Source: Oligoflexia bacterium (GTDB taxonomy: Bacteria > Bdellovibrionota > UBA1018). Taken from it: a DNA stretch of 64,000 nucleotides. The stretch lies in NCBI GenBank assembly GCA_023701205.1, contig JAMPXJ010000001.1, forward strand, positions 124,001-188,000, read 5' to 3'. Below the pieces are notes generated by a model, which was given only the letters and a program-made list of their open reading frames with translations, did no database searches and was not told where the DNA came from. The position numbers were made by a program, and so were the translations under genes. How positions within the stretch are numbered: position 1 is the first letter of the stretch; each line of letters opens with the position of its first letter. Shown piece after piece: positions 36,709-45,103 of this stretch.

Positions 36709-38354
36709 CGGTGGTCTCCGGCCCGAACCGCGGCTCCACCTTCGCGATCCGCGAGGGCGAAACCACGATCGGGAGGCAGGCCGGCAACGTGATCGTGCTC
36801 TCGTCGGCCAAAGTTTCCAAGCGGCATTGCGTGCTCGTCGTCAACGGCGACGAGATCATCGTGCAGGACCAGGGCAGCTCCAACGGCACCTTCGTGAACG
36901 GCGCGCTCGCCAAGAGTCGCAAGGTGAAGCCCGGCGACCGCATCAGCGTCGGCGAATTCGTGATGGAGGTGAGCGCCCCGCCCGCGGTGCCGTCCCGGTC
37001 CGCGCCGGTCGCGCTGGCGGAGTTCGGAAACGTCCTGTCCTTCCCGGAGCCGAGATCCCGGCGCGCGGTGCCTGCGCGGCCCGGAGCCGCGGGCCTGGCC
37101 GGGGACCCGCTGGCTTCCGTGGGCGGCGCAGCCGGGGTGGCGCAGGTCGCTCCGCGCGACCTGAAGGGCCGCGCGCTCCTGGCGTTCGACCATTACGTGA
37201 TGCCGTTTTTCTTCGGCCTCAACCTCAAGAACGAGTGGCACATGATCGCCGGCGCGCTGCTGACGCTCGCGATCCTGGCCTCGGTCTTCTTCTCGGTCTC
37301 GCCGCTGCTGGAGACGAGCCGGACGATGGTCGTTAAGGAGGTGCAGCGTCGGGCGCGCTTCATGGCCCGCCAGCTCGCTGAGGGCAACGCGCCGGCGCTG
37401 GCCGCGCGCGCGGAGAGCCGGGCGGACCTGGGGATCGTCGAGGGCGCTGAGGGCGTGCGGATGGCCGCCGTGACCGATCTCGACGGCCGGATCATCGCAC
37501 CCGCCTCGCGCCTCAATCATTACCTCGTCACGGGCTCGGCGGCGGCGCTCGCCAAGCGCGCCGCGCGCGCCTTCCGTGACGGCAAGGAAGGCGGGGTGGT
37601 GCTCGAGGTGAGCCCCGACACCGTCGTGGCGATCGAGCCGGTGCGCGCCGTTCATCCGTCGAGCGGAAAGACGGGCGTCGTCGGAATGGCGGTCGTCTCG
37701 GTGGATACGTCCCTCTCCACGCTCCAGGCGGGCGAGGCTGGAAACGTCTATTCCCAGGCGCTGATCTTCAGCGGGATTTTCGGCTTGCTCGTTGCGTTGA
37801 TCCTTTACCGCCTGACGCTCCGCCCGTTCCAGATCCTCAACGAGGACATGGACAAGGTGCTCAAAGGCGACATGGCGCAGGTCACCCGGGAGTTCAAGTT
37901 CGAAGAGCTCGCGCCATTGTGGGAGATCATCAACTCCGCCTTGCAGCGCGTTTCGCGCACTTCGGATCAGGATGGCCTGGGTGCGGTGCCCGGCGAGAGC
38001 GGTCCGGGCGCGGAGGATTACGTCGGGCCGCTCAGGTCGATGGCGGACGCGGCCAGGGCCGCGCTCGTGGTGTTCGACGAGAACCGCAAGATCGTGCACC
38101 TGAACCCGCTTTTTGAGGAAATCAGCGGCATCCGGGCCGACGCGGCCGTGGGTCGGGAGATCGCGGACGTGGCGCGCGACCAGGCACTGGGCGCGATCGT
38201 GTCCGACCTGTTCGAGAAGGCCGTGACGGGAGGGGAAGCGACGGCGGAGAATTTCGATTTTTCCGGGATTCCGCACCGGATCCAGCTTGAAGCGCTCGGG
38301 AAGCGCGGAGGGACCGCCCGGTGCTACGCGCTGCTGGCGGCGAAGAGCGGGTAA
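36696..38354 (+). CDS. FHA domain-transmembrane sensor-PAS protein
   Basis: 552 residues from GTG 36696 (gaaaggag 8 nt upstream); longer readings start inside the DUF192 gene. Order: cytoplasmic FHA domain (about 1-90; GR at 26-27, SKRH, SNGTFVNG), linker, membrane helix (about 182-204), a ~150-residue extracytoplasmic sensor region, second helix (about 354-374) followed by a HAMP-like stretch (LRPFQILNEDMDKVLKGD), and a C-terminal PAS-like domain (ALVVFDENRKIVHLNPLFEEISG). No kinase, cyclase or methyl-accepting output domain follows. It looks like a membrane sensor whose FHA domain binds a Thr-phosphorylated partner. Confidence 0.85.
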   Translation: MFKLTVVSGPNRGSTFAIREGETTIGRQAGNVIVLSSAKVSKRHCVLVVNGDEIIVQDQGSSNGTFVNGALAKSRKVKPGDRISVGEFVMEVSAPPAVPSRSAPVALAEFGNVLSFPEPRSRRAVPARPGAAGLAGDPLASVGGAAGVAQVAPRDLKGRALLAFDHYVMPFFFGLNLKNEWHMIAGALLTLAILASVFFSVSPLLETSRTMVVKEVQRRARFMARQLAEGNAPALAARAESRADLGIVEGAEGVRMAAVTDLDGRIIAPASRLNHYLVTGSAAALAKRAARAFRDGKEGGVVLEVSPDTVVAIEPVRAVHPSSGKTGVVGMAVVSVDTSLSTLQAGEAGNVYSQALIFSGIFGLLVALILYRLTLRPFQILNEDMDKVLKGDMAQVTREFKFEELAPLWEIINSALQRVSRTSDQDGLGAVPGESGPGAEDYVGPLRSMADAARAALVVFDENRKIVHLNPLFEEISGIRADAAVGREIADVARDQALGAIVSDLFEKAVTGGEATAENFDFSGIPHRIQLEALGKRGGTARCYALLAAKSG

Positions 38355-38359
38355 CGAGA

Positions 38360-39382
38360 ATGGGCGCGGCGCTGAAGCTCAAGATGGCGGCGGTTCCCCG
38401 GCAGCAGGGCGAGCGCGCGCGCCTCAAGGTGGTGCGCGGACCTGACTACGGGGTGACCTACGTCATCACGGGCGGGCGCGCGACGGTCGGGCGCGGCGAG
38501 GAAAATGATATCGTCATCTCCGACCTGAAGGCCTCGCGGCGCCATGCGGAGATCGCCTGGGGGGCTTCGGGCTGGGAGGTGCGCGACCTCGGGAGCGCCA
38601 ACGGGATCCTGCACAACGGAAAGTCGATCCGGGCCGGAGGACTCGGTGCACGCGATACGCTGACCATCGGGGAAACCACCTTCGAGTTCGTCACCTCGGA
38701 TCAGCCCACGCGGATGCTCGCGGCGCCTCCCAAGCCGATCGAGCAGCGGCGCCAGGAGGATTCGGCCTACGACGAGCAGAAGAAAAGAGTTCGAGCGCTC
38801 GCCAACTTCGGGGCTCCGCCGGGAATGGTTTCGGCGCCGGGACCCGTGAAGGCCGGCGAGGGCGGCGGGCGCCGGATGCTGGTGCTCGGGGTGATCGGGA
38901 TCGGGGCGGCGCTCATGCTCTTCGGCGAGGAGCTCCTGGTCCCGAAGAAGCCGCCGCCGAAAAAGAAGGTCGAAAGCTCGAAGGGAAGCGACCTCGGGAA
39001 ATACCTGCCCGAGTCCGAGCCTGCGGGCCAGGTGAAATCCTCCGATCTCTTCTTCAAGCTGGGCTTCCGGGAGTATACCCAGGGGAACTTCCTCCGGGCG
39101 AAGACCCAGTTCGAGACGGCGCTGCAGATCGCGCCCGGGAACGCGATGGCGGCGCTTTATCTGCGCAACTGCGAGGCCCGCATCAAGGAGGAGGTCGAGA
39201 TCCACCTGCGTACCGGCAAGAAGAGCCTCGACTCCGGCAAGCTTCGCGAGGCACGGGCTCACTTCGAGCAGACGATGCGCCTGCTGTTCCGTGACCAGAC
39301 CAATCCTCATTTCATCGAGGCCAAGGAGCAGCTCGAAGCAGTAAGGAAGCTCCTGAGAACCGATTCCGAGGAGGCCGGCTGA
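38360..39382 (+). CDS. FHA domain membrane protein with TPR-like C-terminus
   Basis: 340 residues from ATG 38360; in-frame codons upstream lie within the preceding gene. The N-terminal FHA domain (about 15-110) has intact phosphothreonine-pocket residues (TVGRGEEND, KASRRHAEI, SANGILHNG). One membrane helix at about 172-190 (MLVLGVIGIGAALMLF), then a lysine/proline linker and TPR-like helices (FFKLGFREYTQGNFLRAKTQFETALQIAPGN). It shares a TGATG overlap with the next FHA gene, so the two are probably made in fixed ratio. Confidence 0.85.
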   Translation: MGAALKLKMAAVPRQQGERARLKVVRGPDYGVTYVITGGRATVGRGEENDIVISDLKASRRHAEIAWGASGWEVRDLGSANGILHNGKSIRAGGLGARDTLTIGETTFEFVTSDQPTRMLAAPPKPIEQRRQEDSAYDEQKKRVRALANFGAPPGMVSAPGPVKAGEGGGRRMLVLGVIGIGAALMLFGEELLVPKKPPPKKKVESSKGSDLGKYLPESEPAGQVKSSDLFFKLGFREYTQGNFLRAKTQFETALQIAPGNAMAALYLRNCEARIKEEVEIHLRTGKKSLDSGKLREARAHFEQTMRLLFRDQTNPHFIEAKEQLEAVRKLLRTDSEEAG

Positions 39383-41700
39383 TGGGCGCCGCACCGGTTC
39401 TCGACATCCTGCGCGACGGCGAAAGGATCCGGAGCTGCCCGATCGAGGGCGAGATCGTCCTGGGGCGTTCCGAAGGCTGCGTGATCCGGCTGGACGATCG
39501 CGCGATCTCCCGGCAGCACGCGGTATTCCGCGCCGTGGCCGGCGGGGTGCAGGTCGAGAAGCGCAGCGAGTTCGCGCCGATGATGGTGAACGGCTCGGAG
39601 GTCACGAGCGCCGTCCTCAAGGATGGCGACGTGATCTCGATCGGGCCCTACCTGCTTCGGCTGGCCGCCGAAAAGGCGCAGGAGGAGACCTTCGACAAGC
39701 AGCAGAGCGCGGGCGCTCTCGCCGAGGTCGCGCCCGGGCTGACCGAGTCCGTCGCGTCTCCGCCGCTTCCGCCCGTGGATCTCGCCGCGGAGACCGGGCC
39801 TGTGGAGCAAACGCCGCCGGAAGAGCTGCCGGTCGCCGGGCTGGCCCTATCCGATAACGAGGAGGCACCCGCGGTGCCGGGCCTCGCGGATGGTCCGGAG
39901 CCGGATTTCCCGGCGCCGCGTCTGGGGGATCTGACCGGGCCGGTTTCCGCCGGGACCGGCTCGACTCCCGAGATGATCGATGACGACGCGCGGACGAAGA
40001 TGGTCGCGTCCGAGAAGGTCAACGTAAGGCTGGTCTTCAAGGAAGGGGATGCGAACGTCACGGAGCTCGAGCTGACGCAGGACGAGGTCTCGATCGGCCG
40101 GGGCAAGACCTGCGACATCGTCCTGAACGACAAGAAGTCCTCGCGCAAGAACGCCGTCATCCGCCGCGCTGGCCTGAACTTCGTGATCAAGGATCTGGGC
40201 TCCGCCAACGGAACGTACGTGAACGGCGTGCGCGTCGAGGAGCAGGAGCTCGTCGGCGACGATCTCATCCAGATCGGGGACGTGCAGTTCCAGTTCAAGG
40301 CCATGAGCGCCGATTATCAGGCCAAGGAGGCGAACTTCCTCAAGGTGGTCGAGGACGAGGCGCCGCCGGTCGAGGAGTTGCCCTTCCCTGAAGCCCAAGA
40401 CGCGAATCGTGGATCGGCCGTGCTGGAAATGCCGCCCGCTCCCGCGGATCTCGGGCCGTCCGGGAACGACTACATCGCGGGAGCGCCCACGGGCCTGATT
40501 CCGCCGGGTGCTCCGGAGGGGATTCCCGGAATGACGGGGATCCCGGGCATGGGCGGAGTCGTGGGCGCCTCGACCGCGGCGCCGAAATCCATCACGGGCA
40601 AGCTGTTGGCGAAATACCGCGCGATGCCCAAGCGCCAGCAGTTCGTCTGGACGATCATCCTGATCTGCCTGGCCGCGTTCCTGATCTTCGAGGAAGAGGA
40701 TTTCATGGACGTCAAGCCGAAGCAGCGGCAGGTTCAGAAGAAGGGCGATAAGGCCGGGGGCGCGACCTTCGAGTCGCTCACGCCGGAGCAGCGCAAGTTC
40801 ATCGAGAGTCAGCACGTGCTCGCCTTCGACTTCTACAAGGCCCGCGACTACGACAAGGCGCTCTTCGAGCTCGACAAGATCTTCGCCCTGGTTCCCGATT
40901 ACAAGGATTCGCGCGAGATCGAGCGCTACGCGCGCGAGGGCAAACGCAAGCTCGAGGCGATGCAGGAGGAGAAGCGGCGCAAGGAGGAGGAGGCCCGCCT
41001 CAAGGCGAAGGTCGCCCAGCTCGAGGAGGAAGGCCGCAAGCTGATGTCCCGGCAGCAGTTCGATCAGCTCCAGGAGATCATGGCGCAGATCCTCGCCCAT
41101 GATCCCGAGAACGCCGCGGTCGGCGAATGGCGCCAGGAGCTCGAGAAGCGCGAGGAGGCGCGACGCGCCGAGGAGCAGCGCAAGGCGGTTCAGGGGGAAA
41201 TCAATCGCGAAGCCTGGCGCGTGCATCGGGCGGGGGTCGCCTTCTTCAAGAAGGGCAAGTTCAAGTCGGCGATCGGAAGCTTCCAGCACGTGCGCGAGAT
41301 CGGAGCCACCGATCGCCGGCTCGAGCGCCAGAACACTCGGATGCTCCGGGCGGCGCAAAGCGCGCTCAAGAGCGTGCGCGATCCGCTGCTGGCGGAGGCC
41401 CGGCAGCTCGAGACCTCGGGTGAGTTCGTCAAGGCTTTCGAGCTCTATCAGAAGGCCACGCGGATCGATCCCTCGCATGCCGAAGGCTATCGCGGGATGG
41501 ACCGCATCCGCGGGATCCTGCATGATCGCGCCCGGCATCTTTATGCCGAGGCCGTGCTGGCGGAAAGCTACAGCGATTTCGAGACGGCCCGCGCGAAGTT
41601 CGAGGAGTGCCGGAACACGGCCCCGCCCGAGGACATCTATCGCGAGCGCGCCGAGCGGAAGCTGGCCCGGTATCTGAATAGGGAAGGGACGCCGCAATGA
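39382..41700 (+). CDS. Dual-FHA membrane protein with TPR/coiled-coil C-terminus
   Basis: 772 residues. First FHA domain at about 5-95 (VLGRSEGC, ISRQHAVF; the later NG loop is degenerate). Second at about 212-315 (SIGRGKTCD, SANGTYVNG), but its SxxH position reads SSRKNA, with Asn where His is usual. A Pro/Gly-rich linker leads to a membrane helix at about 421-438 (WTIILICLAAFLIF). The C-terminal third is charged coiled coil plus TPR-like repeats (YKARDYDKALFELDKIFAL, FFKKGKFKSAIGSFQHV, LYQKATRIDPSHAEGY). It looks like a scaffold linking cytoplasmic phospho-signals to an envelope assembly. Overlaps the PP2C gene by 4 nt. Confidence 0.85.
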   Translation: MGAAPVLDILRDGERIRSCPIEGEIVLGRSEGCVIRLDDRAISRQHAVFRAVAGGVQVEKRSEFAPMMVNGSEVTSAVLKDGDVISIGPYLLRLAAEKAQEETFDKQQSAGALAEVAPGLTESVASPPLPPVDLAAETGPVEQTPPEELPVAGLALSDNEEAPAVPGLADGPEPDFPAPRLGDLTGPVSAGTGSTPEMIDDDARTKMVASEKVNVRLVFKEGDANVTELELTQDEVSIGRGKTCDIVLNDKKSSRKNAVIRRAGLNFVIKDLGSANGTYVNGVRVEEQELVGDDLIQIGDVQFQFKAMSADYQAKEANFLKVVEDEAPPVEELPFPEAQDANRGSAVLEMPPAPADLGPSGNDYIAGAPTGLIPPGAPEGIPGMTGIPGMGGVVGASTAAPKSITGKLLAKYRAMPKRQQFVWTIILICLAAFLIFEEEDFMDVKPKQRQVQKKGDKAGGATFESLTPEQRKFIESQHVLAFDFYKARDYDKALFELDKIFALVPDYKDSREIERYAREGKRKLEAMQEEKRRKEEEARLKAKVAQLEEEGRKLMSRQQFDQLQEIMAQILAHDPENAAVGEWRQELEKREEARRAEEQRKAVQGEINREAWRVHRAGVAFFKKGKFKSAIGSFQHVREIGATDRRLERQNTRMLRAAQSALKSVRDPLLAEARQLETSGEFVKAFELYQKATRIDPSHAEGYRGMDRIRGILHDRARHLYAEAVLAESYSDFETARAKFEECRNTAPPEDIYRERAERKLARYLNREGTPQ

Positions 41701-42446
41701 AGCTGATCCAGGCGGTGGGCTTTCATCAGGCGCAGGGAAGCCGGCCCGGGCAGGAGGATCATCTCCTCGTGGAGGAGAGCAAGGGGATCTTCGCCGTCGC
41801 GGACGGGTTCGGCGGACCGGTTCCGGGCGCCCAGGCGGCGCGTGCCGCGTGCGAGGCGGTGCGAGGTTTTCTGTTCAAGGAAGCCGGGGATCTCGATGCC
41901 ACCCTGCCTTTCGAGCTGCGCTCGTACTACTCGCTCGCGGGCAACGTGCTTTTCAACGGCCTCATCCACGCCAATCGCAAGGTCCTGGCGCTCAACCGCA
42001 ACAAAGGCATCCATGAGCGCGGCGGTGCTTCGGTGCTCGCGGGCTTTCTCGACGGCTCGCTGCTTGCGCTGGCGAACGTCGGGGCTTGCGGAGCGACGCT
42101 GTACCGCGCCGGAAGGGGCGCGGCGCTCGTGACCCCGAGAACCTATGAAAGGCTCGTCGATCCCTTCGAGCGAGGCGATGCCAGCCGCATTGTCGGGGCG
42201 ACGCGGATCCCGCTGATGGCCCTGGGCACGGCACCCGATCTCGAGCCCGAGATCATCGAATGCCGCATTCAGCCCGGGGATTGGCTTTTGCTCCATACCG
42301 AAGAACCTCTTCCTGAGGTGGGTTCCCGCCTTGCGGAGCTCCAGGGAGAGGGCTGGACGCCACTCGTTGCGGCCGAAAAAGCCCTGGAACGGCTCAGAAT
42401 GGATCAATCGAATAGTAATGCTTCGTATTTATTACTTATTTTTTGA
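41697..42446 (+). CDS. PP2C-family protein phosphatase
   Basis: 249 residues. PP2C motifs are present in order: SRPGQEDHLL (D21), FAVADGFGG (D36, G37; binuclear metal site), ERGGASVLAGFLDGSLLALANVGACGATLYR, and near the end a DQSNSNASYLLL stretch that may stand for the final DNxT segment. Predicted to remove phosphate from Thr/Ser proteins, the natural counterpart of the three FHA proteins upstream; no Hanks-type kinase gene is present in the window. The last ~45 bp are unusually AT-rich. Confidence 0.87.
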   Translation: MKLIQAVGFHQAQGSRPGQEDHLLVEESKGIFAVADGFGGPVPGAQAARAACEAVRGFLFKEAGDLDATLPFELRSYYSLAGNVLFNGLIHANRKVLALNRNKGIHERGGASVLAGFLDGSLLALANVGACGATLYRAGRGAALVTPRTYERLVDPFERGDASRIVGATRIPLMALGTAPDLEPEIIECRIQPGDWLLLHTEEPLPEVGSRLAELQGEGWTPLVAAEKALERLRMDQSNSNASYLLLIF

Positions 42447-42457
42447 TACCGCTATAC

Positions 42458-42486
42458 TTGACTTAATAGGTATGAAAACAGATACT
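42458..42486 (+). promoter_or_regulatory. Predicted promoter of the pilin-secretion block
   Basis: TTGACT (42458-42463), 17-nt spacer, GATACT (42481-42486), in a locally AT-rich stretch just after the PP2C stop. It would let pilin genes be expressed separately from the FHA block. Confidence 0.5.
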
Positions 42487-42523
42487 TTGATCAGGAGCTC
42501 TTTTCGGGGGCAGGGGTCAATTT

Positions 42524-42585
42524 TTCCGCTTTCCTTGCCGATAGGCAAAAGGAACGGAAGGCTAGAGATTACAGCTTGGGAGCCT
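42524..42585 (+). promoter_or_regulatory. Structured 5' leader of the first pilin gene
   Basis: A 14-bp interrupted hairpin, TTCCG/CGGAA, TTCC/GGAA and TTGCC/GGCAA around a GATA tetraloop (42524-42559), is followed by a second short stem AGGCT/AGCCT (42559-42563 with 42581-42585). There is no T-tract, so mRNA stability or regulation is more likely than termination. I could not match it to a known riboswitch, including the c-di-GMP GEMM core. Confidence 0.5.
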
Positions 42586-42601
42586 ACCAGGGAGTGTGGC
42601 T

Positions 42602-42796
42602 ATGAAACTGGGGAAATTTCTAAAAGCGCTTTGGGACGACGATCGGGGACAATCCACGACCGAGTACATCCTCATGCTCTCGGTGGTCGTGATGATCGCG
42701 ATGAAATTCCGCAAGATGTTCGACTCGAAGATGGAAAGCGCGGTTCAGACCTTGGGAGGCCAGATCGAAGGGGCTCTGAACGGCGGAAGCGACTAA
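42602..42796 (+). CDS. flp: Flp-type pilin 1
   Basis: 64 residues from ATG 42602 (agggag 7 nt upstream; GTG 42596 would add two). The short basic/acidic leader ends with the type IVb prepilin site G-QSTTEY: Gly at -1, Glu at +5 and Tyr at +6, then a hydrophobic helix (ILMLSVVVMIAM). Size and motif match the major pilin of Tad/Flp pili. Being first in the block with its own promoter and structured leader, it is the best candidate for the major pilin. Confidence 0.88.
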   Translation: MKLGKFLKALWDDDRGQSTTEYILMLSVVVMIAMKFRKMFDSKMESAVQTLGGQIEGALNGGSD

Positions 42797-42862
42797 GCGG
42801 AGCTGAAACAGGCACGCCGCTTTCTTGGGGAAGAAAGCCGGCGAGTCAGGGATGGCGCTCAA

Positions 42863-43135
42863 ATGGGGGACGGCATCAGCGCTCCGGCGCTCGCGAGGCC
42901 GGGGGTTAAACAAAGTTTATATAGAGTGAGGCGGGGATTCGAGGCGCTCTGGCGCGATGAAGGCGGCCAGGCGACGCTCGAGTACATCCTGATCCTCAGC
43001 TTTTCGGTCGCGGCCGCGGCTGCGCTCTCGCGCGGGCTGCTCGCGGCGCTCCAGAAGGGCGTGCTCTCGCTGGGCGCGCAGCTCGAAAGAAATCTCAAGA
43101 CGGGCCGGGCCCCGGCGGGGATCTATGCCAATTGA
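42863..43135 (+). CDS. Flp-type pilin 2
   Basis: 90 residues from ATG 42863; a GTG at 42926 would give 69 residues and a leader more like pilin 1. Contains G-QATLEYILIL, again Glu +5 and Tyr +6, with a hydrophobic helix and an amphipathic tail. Its resemblance to pilin 1 (FEALWRDEGGQ versus LKALWDDDRGQ) suggests duplication. It overlaps the peptidase gene by 11 nt. Confidence 0.82.
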   Translation: MGDGISAPALARPGVKQSLYRVRRGFEALWRDEGGQATLEYILILSFSVAAAAALSRGLLAALQKGVLSLGAQLERNLKTGRAPAGIYAN

Positions 43136-43697
43136 GCATGGGATCCAGCAGGGCTGGCCTTTTGCGGCGCTCGCGGCGGGCTGCGCGGCGGCGGCGGGCC
43201 TGGACCTGCTGCGCGGGCGCATTCCGAACGCGCTCGTCGTGCCGTTTTTCGCGGCGGGGCTCGCGGTTTCGGCCCTGCACGGGGGCTGGGCCGCGGTCGG
43301 CGACGGACTCCTCGGGGCCGGCCTGGGCCTGGTACTTTATGGCTGGATGTTCGGCTTGGGCTTCATGGGCGGCGGAGACGTGAAATTCCTGATGGCGCTC
43401 GGTGGCTGGGGCGGCTGGGCATATGCGAGCGAGGTGGCGCTTTTTGCCATCCTGCTGGGCGGGGCGCTCGCGGTGCCGCTGCTTCTTTTCAAGGGTAAGT
43501 TCGCCGCCTTCGTCGGCAAGCTGCGGCGATTCCTGCTTTCGGTATTCGTGCGCGAGCTCGAGCTCGAGCTACCGAAGCTCGATCGCACGCAGACCATGCC
43601 CTATGGCGTCCCGATCGCGGTTGCGGCGGTATGGAGCGCGGGCTGGCATCCGCTCGGGGGGATTCTCGCGGAGTTCGGGGTGCGGCCATGGTTCTGA
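43125..43697 (+). CDS. tadV: Prepilin peptidase TadV/CpaA (family A24)
   Basis: 190 residues, integral membrane aspartate protease that cleaves Flp and TadE-like prepilins. The two catalytic aspartates are recognisable: one in GLDLLRGRIPN, the other in the MGGGDVKFLMAL motif (GxGD). There is no N-terminal methyltransferase domain, as usual for Tad peptidases. A hydrophilic insertion (ELELELPKLDRTQTMPYGVPIAVA) precedes the last helix. Embedded among its pilin substrates. Confidence 0.92.
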   Translation: MPIEHGIQQGWPFAALAAGCAAAAGLDLLRGRIPNALVVPFFAAGLAVSALHGGWAAVGDGLLGAGLGLVLYGWMFGLGFMGGGDVKFLMALGGWGGWAYASEVALFAILLGGALAVPLLLFKGKFAAFVGKLRRFLLSVFVRELELELPKLDRTQTMPYGVPIAVAAVWSAGWHPLGGILAEFGVRPWF

Positions 43698-43987
43698 GGC
43701 GAAAAAACCGCGCGGGCAACCAAAATGAGAGCGGACAGGCGGTCACCGAGTACATGCTCCTGCTCGTCACGATCATCGGGGGCTTTCTCATCCTCTCGCG
43801 CGGGATCGCGCGGCTCGGAGTGACTGATCGTCTCCTGCATCCCATCCGCGACGACTTCGCCAAGGCTTATCGCTACGGCCATCCCGAAGCCAAAGGCTAT
43901 GACGAGGGCTCCCCGGCGAATCATCCCCGGATCGTCTCCAACAGCGACAACAATTTCCGCATCTTCATCAGTCCGGAGGTCCGATGA
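43688..43987 (+). CDS. Flp-type pilin-like protein 3
   Basis: 99 residues from ATG 43688, overlapping the peptidase gene by 10 nt. The prepilin site is G-QAVTEYMLLLVTI (Glu +5, Tyr +6). Unlike pilins 1 and 2 it has a ~55-residue hydrophilic C-terminal part (RDDFAKAYRYGHPEAKGYDEG...), so it may be a minor pilin or tip component. Confidence 0.78.
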   Translation: MVLRRKNRAGNQNESGQAVTEYMLLLVTIIGGFLILSRGIARLGVTDRLLHPIRDDFAKAYRYGHPEAKGYDEGSPANHPRIVSNSDNNFRIFISPEVR

Positions 43988-44544
43988 CGGGCGCGGACAA
44001 GCGAAAGACCGAAGCCGGCCAGTCCACGATCGAGTTCGCGCTCGCGCTCACGCTCATGATGGGCTTCGTCCTGTTCTTCGTGCAGTTGAGCCTGCTTTTC
44101 GCCTACGGCAACCTTGTCCATTACGCCACCTTCATGGCCGCGCGCGCGTACCTCGCGGCGGGGATGAGCAACGAGGATCAGCAGCGCCGGGCCCAGGACA
44201 CGATCGTGCGGCTGCTGAAGAAATCCCAAGGGGAGCCGGGGCTGGAGAAATACGCCTTCATCGCCCAGGGCGAGGGGGGCTCGGGGGAAATCCCGGGCCT
44301 GAGCCTGGGGCCCAGCCCGCAGTACCAGCCGAAAAACGCCGATTTAAGTTGGATGCAGGGAGTCCGATATAGCTTCAGGGGCAGAGTCTCCATGGTGCCG
44401 ATCGGAGCGCCGAAAAACGGCAACCCGAACGCCAATTCGGTGACGCTGACTTCGGAAAGCTGGCTGGGACGGGAGAAGAGTTTCGGCGAATGCATGAGCT
44501 TCATGGAAAAACTGGGAGGAGCACGGATTGACAACGGCTGCTAA
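43984..44544 (+). CDS. TadE-like pseudopilin
   Basis: 186 residues. The N-terminal motif G-QSTIEFALALTLMMGFVLFFVQLSLLFAYGN is the TadE-like signature (Phe replaces Tyr at +6). A periplasmic domain of ~130 residues follows. TadE-like proteins are processed by TadV and help assemble or prime Flp pili. Overlaps pilin 3 by 4 nt and the next gene by 17 nt. Confidence 0.85.
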   Translation: MTGADKRKTEAGQSTIEFALALTLMMGFVLFFVQLSLLFAYGNLVHYATFMAARAYLAAGMSNEDQQRRAQDTIVRLLKKSQGEPGLEKYAFIAQGEGGSGEIPGLSLGPSPQYQPKNADLSWMQGVRYSFRGRVSMVPIGAPKNGNPNANSVTLTSESWLGREKSFGECMSFMEKLGGARIDNGC

Positions 44545-45103
44545 GCCCATCATCGGCAGGAAGGCGCGAGCGGACTCGGGACAGAGCATCCTCGAGTTTC
44601 TGCTCATGGTGCCTTTGATGATCGGGCTCAGCGTGCTGCTCGTGAAGGTCAATCAGGCGATCCAGATGGGGATCGTCAACCAGCAGTATGCCCGCGCGCA
44701 GGCGCTCTTTCTCACGATGGGCAGCCCGGTGTATCCGCGCGTCGGCCTTCGCGACAAGATGGCGAAGCTCAAGTACAACCAGATGCTGATGGGAGTTCAG
44801 GAGAACTCACCCGGCACGGAAGAGCAGGGCACGCGTTCGCTCGCCTCGATCGCCAAGCTCACGGACAAACCAGGCGGAAGCATCGAATCCGGAACCGACG
44901 ACGTGACCGAGCGCTCGGAGGTCCGCATCCGCAGCACCGTCACCCTTTGCACCCAGACGAATGTCGTCAACGTCGCCGGCGGCTTCAAGCCCGTGCTCGA
45001 GCTCGAGCTCGTCAGGCGCCGGCTGGCGCGAGCCGCCGGCACCTGGCAGCTCTTCGAGGGTTCGGTCTTCGATTACTGCAGCAGCACGATGAGGTATCTC
45101 TGA
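44528..45103 (+). CDS. TadE/TadF-like pseudopilin
   Basis: 191 residues starting at TTG 44528, supported by ggagga 7 nt upstream, although it begins inside the previous gene. Contains G-QSILEFLLMVPLMIGLSVLLVKVNQAI, then a periplasmic domain with two cysteines (TLCTQT, DYCSS). Probably the second TadE-family subunit. Its stop forms TGATG with cpaB. Confidence 0.8.
   Translation: MTTAAKPIIGRKARADSGQSILEFLLMVPLMIGLSVLLVKVNQAIQMGIVNQQYARAQALFLTMGSPVYPRVGLRDKMAKLKYNQMLMGVQENSPGTEEQGTRSLASIAKLTDKPGGSIESGTDDVTERSEVRIRSTVTLCTQTNVVNVAGGFKPVLELELVRRRLARAAGTWQLFEGSVFDYCSSTMRYL

Noticed and set aside
39847..41697. 616-codon antisense frame under the dual-FHA gene
   Set aside because: Leu/Arg/His-rich mirror frame with no motif; the plus-strand protein has two FHA domains.
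42487..42601. c-di-GMP (GEMM) riboswitch upstream of the pilin gene
   Set aside because: The position is typical, but the conserved GEMM core sequences are not seen; only a generic hairpin is supported.
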